A program made the position numbers and the translations under genes. From NCBI GenBank assembly GCA_050251775.1, contig JBFWMD010000082.1, positions 1 through 15,546 of the forward strand: 15,546 bases of DNA, in the 5' to 3' direction. This document shows, piece by piece, positions 14,459 to 15,546 of the stretch (its first letter is position 1; the number at the start of each line of letters is the position of its first letter). This DNA is from Paucidesulfovibrio sp050251775 (lineage in GTDB: Bacteria > Desulfobacterota > Desulfovibrionia > Desulfovibrionales > Desulfovibrionaceae). A model generated the notes under the pieces. It ran no database searches. It was not told the DNA's origin and was given only the letters and a program-made list of their open reading frames with translations.

Positions 14459-15227
14459 GCGCGTGATCCCCTGCCTGGACGTTCGCAACGGCCGGCTGAC
14501 CAAGGGCGTCAAGTTCGCGGGCAACGTGGACATCGGCGACCCTGTGGAAACGGCCCGGCGCTACTACGAGGAAGGCGCGGACGAGATCGTCTTCTATGAC
14601 ATCACGGCCAGTTCCGAAGGACGCGGCATTTTTCTCGACGTGGTCGAGGAAGTGGCCAAACAGATCTTCATTCCTTTTTCCGTGGGCGGCGGCATCAACT
14701 CCGTGGAGGACATGCGCGCGGTGCTCCGTGCCGGAGCGGAAAAGGTCTCGGTCAACTCCGGCGCGGTCAAGAACCCGGACATCATCAGCCAGGGCGCGAT
14801 CCAGTTCGGCGCGCAGTGCGTGGTGCTCGGCATGGACGTGAAGCGCGTGGAAAAGACCGAGGAAATCCCCTCGGGCTTCGAGGTGGTCATCCACGGCGGC
14901 CGCAAACACATGGGCATGGACGCCATTGAATGGGCCAAGACCGCCGAGGCCCTGGGCGCGGGGGAAATCTGCCTCAACTCCATTGACGCGGACGGGACCA
15001 AGGACGGCTACGACCTGGACCTGACTCGCCAGGTGGTGGAGGCCGTGTCCATCCCGGTCATCGCCTCGGGCGGCGCGGGCCACCCGCAACACATGGTGGA
15101 CGCCGTGACCAAGGGCAAGGCCTCGGCCGCGCTGATCGCCTCCATCGTCCACTACGGCGAATGGACCCTGCCCGAAATCAAAAAATTCATGCACGATCAG
15201 GGCGTGAAGATGCGCATGGTCTGGTAG
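14448..15227 (+). CDS. hisF: Imidazole glycerol phosphate synthase, cyclase subunit HisF
   Basis: This 259-residue TIM-barrel cyclase converts PRFAR plus ammonia from HisH into imidazole glycerol phosphate and AICAR. The two catalytic aspartates are present at the standard positions, Asp11 in IPCLDV and Asp130 in VLGMDV. Phosphate-binding glycine motifs are seen in VGGGINSVED (79-88) and IASGGAG (205-211). HGGRKHMGMDAIEWAK and SIDADGTKDGYD are also characteristic. I chose ATG 14448 because MLSKRVIPCLDV is the conserved N-terminus and GGAGG lies 6 bases upstream, inside hisH. The 11-base overlap with hisH fits co-expression of the two subunits. No other his genes are in the window. A strong terminator follows. 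Confidence 0.97.
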   Translation: MLSKRVIPCLDVRNGRLTKGVKFAGNVDIGDPVETARRYYEEGADEIVFYDITASSEGRGIFLDVVEEVAKQIFIPFSVGGGINSVEDMRAVLRAGAEKVSVNSGAVKNPDIISQGAIQFGAQCVVLGMDVKRVEKTEEIPSGFEVVIHGGRKHMGMDAIEWAKTAEALGAGEICLNSIDADGTKDGYDLDLTRQVVEAVSIPVIASGGAGHPQHMVDAVTKGKASAALIASIVHYGEWTLPEIKKFMHDQGVKMRMVW

Positions 15228-15254
15228 CCCGGCCAGAATCGGTTCCCCGTGAAG

Positions 15255-15292
15255 AAAAAAGGCGGCCCTCCGAATCAGAGAGCCGCCTTTTT
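15255..15292. terminator. Bidirectional terminator between hisF and the right-edge gene
   Basis: GGCGGC (15261-15266) pairs with GCCGCC (15282-15287), with CTC/GAG extending the stem. It is flanked by six A (15255-15260) on the left and five T (15288-15292) on the right. The symmetry lets it stop both hisF and the convergent minus-strand gene. Confidence 0.92.
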
Positions 15293-15325
15293 CGCGTCCG
15301 AAGTCCGCCAACGCCGAGGTGTTGC

Positions 15326-15546
15326 TCAGTGCAGGTCAAAGTGCGCCAGTTCCGCCCGTCCCCGCGCGGACAGGAGTTGCGCATTGGCCAGCACGGTCAT
15401 GCGCGCGCAAAAGGCCTCGTTGCCTCCGGGCGTGCCCAGTCCCTCGAAGCGCTCCATAGAGAGCGCCTCCAGCAGGGACATGGCCACGTCGTTCTTATGG
15501 CGGCGAAACCAGGCGGTTCCCTCCTCGTCCGGAAAGGAAACCAGAT
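15326..15546 (-). CDS. C-terminal end of an unrecognised protein, cut by window edge
   Basis: An open frame enters from the right edge and ends at TGA 15328-15326, showing the last 72 residues: LVSFPDEEGTAWFRRHKN onward, ending in RAELAHFDLH. The segment is probably helical, with a single Cys and no recognisable motif. Its codon use matches the neighbours, and it ends 33 bases short of the bidirectional terminator, both of which support a real gene. The start and most of the protein lie outside the window, so no function is proposed. Confidence 0.65.
   Translation of the reverse strand, partial: LVSFPDEEGTAWFRRHKNDVAMSLLEALSMERFEGLGTPGGNEAFCARMTVLANAQLLSARGRAELAHFDLH

Overview
The window looks like a piece of a GC-rich (roughly 60%) chromosome from a Desulfovibrionales-type deltaproteobacterium. 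The basis is the style of the HisH and HisF proteins, the mix of signalling genes, and a GEMM-type riboswitch resembling deltaproteobacterial examples. This placement is inference from remembered family features, not a database result. There is no phage, transposon, integrase or CRISPR array. Almost all of the window is coding or short intergenic DNA.

Region 1 (1-6465) is a signalling block. On the minus strand a receiver-PP2C (RsbU/SpoIIE-like) phosphatase is followed, after a single base, by a second gene that runs off the left edge. That gene fuses an RsbW-like ATPase/kinase domain in frame to an STAS anti-anti-sigma domain. Together they form a partner-switching module. Diverging from it is a strong sigma70-type promoter whose transcript should begin at a GEMM-I cyclic-dinucleotide riboswitch, followed by a TPR-protein gene. 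Next come an unrecognised 197-residue protein and a large membrane hybrid histidine kinase (periplasmic solute-binding domain, membrane segment, PAS, HisKA, HATPase, receiver).

Region 2 (6466-10177) holds a minus-strand tRNA-Lys(CTT) with its own promoter and terminator. It is followed by a DsbD/ScsB-type membrane thiol reductase, an iron-type alcohol dehydrogenase and a perfect-stem terminator.

Region 3 (10178-13668) holds a small AhpD/carboxymuconolactone-decarboxylase-like protein and, convergent to it, an M24 (Xaa-Pro-type) peptidase. Divergent from the peptidase is a tight three-gene operon: a CoA-binding (Rossmann) protein, a YkgJ-like cysteine-cluster protein and a J-domain protein.

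Region 4 (13669-15546) holds hisH and hisF, overlapping by 11 bases and together encoding imidazole glycerol phosphate synthase. A strong bidirectional terminator follows, then the C-terminal end of an unrecognised minus-strand gene cut by the right edge.

The most interesting parts are the riboswitch (its ligand and its TPR target), the in-frame ATPase-STAS fusion with an internal ribosome-binding site, and several dyads at promoters.
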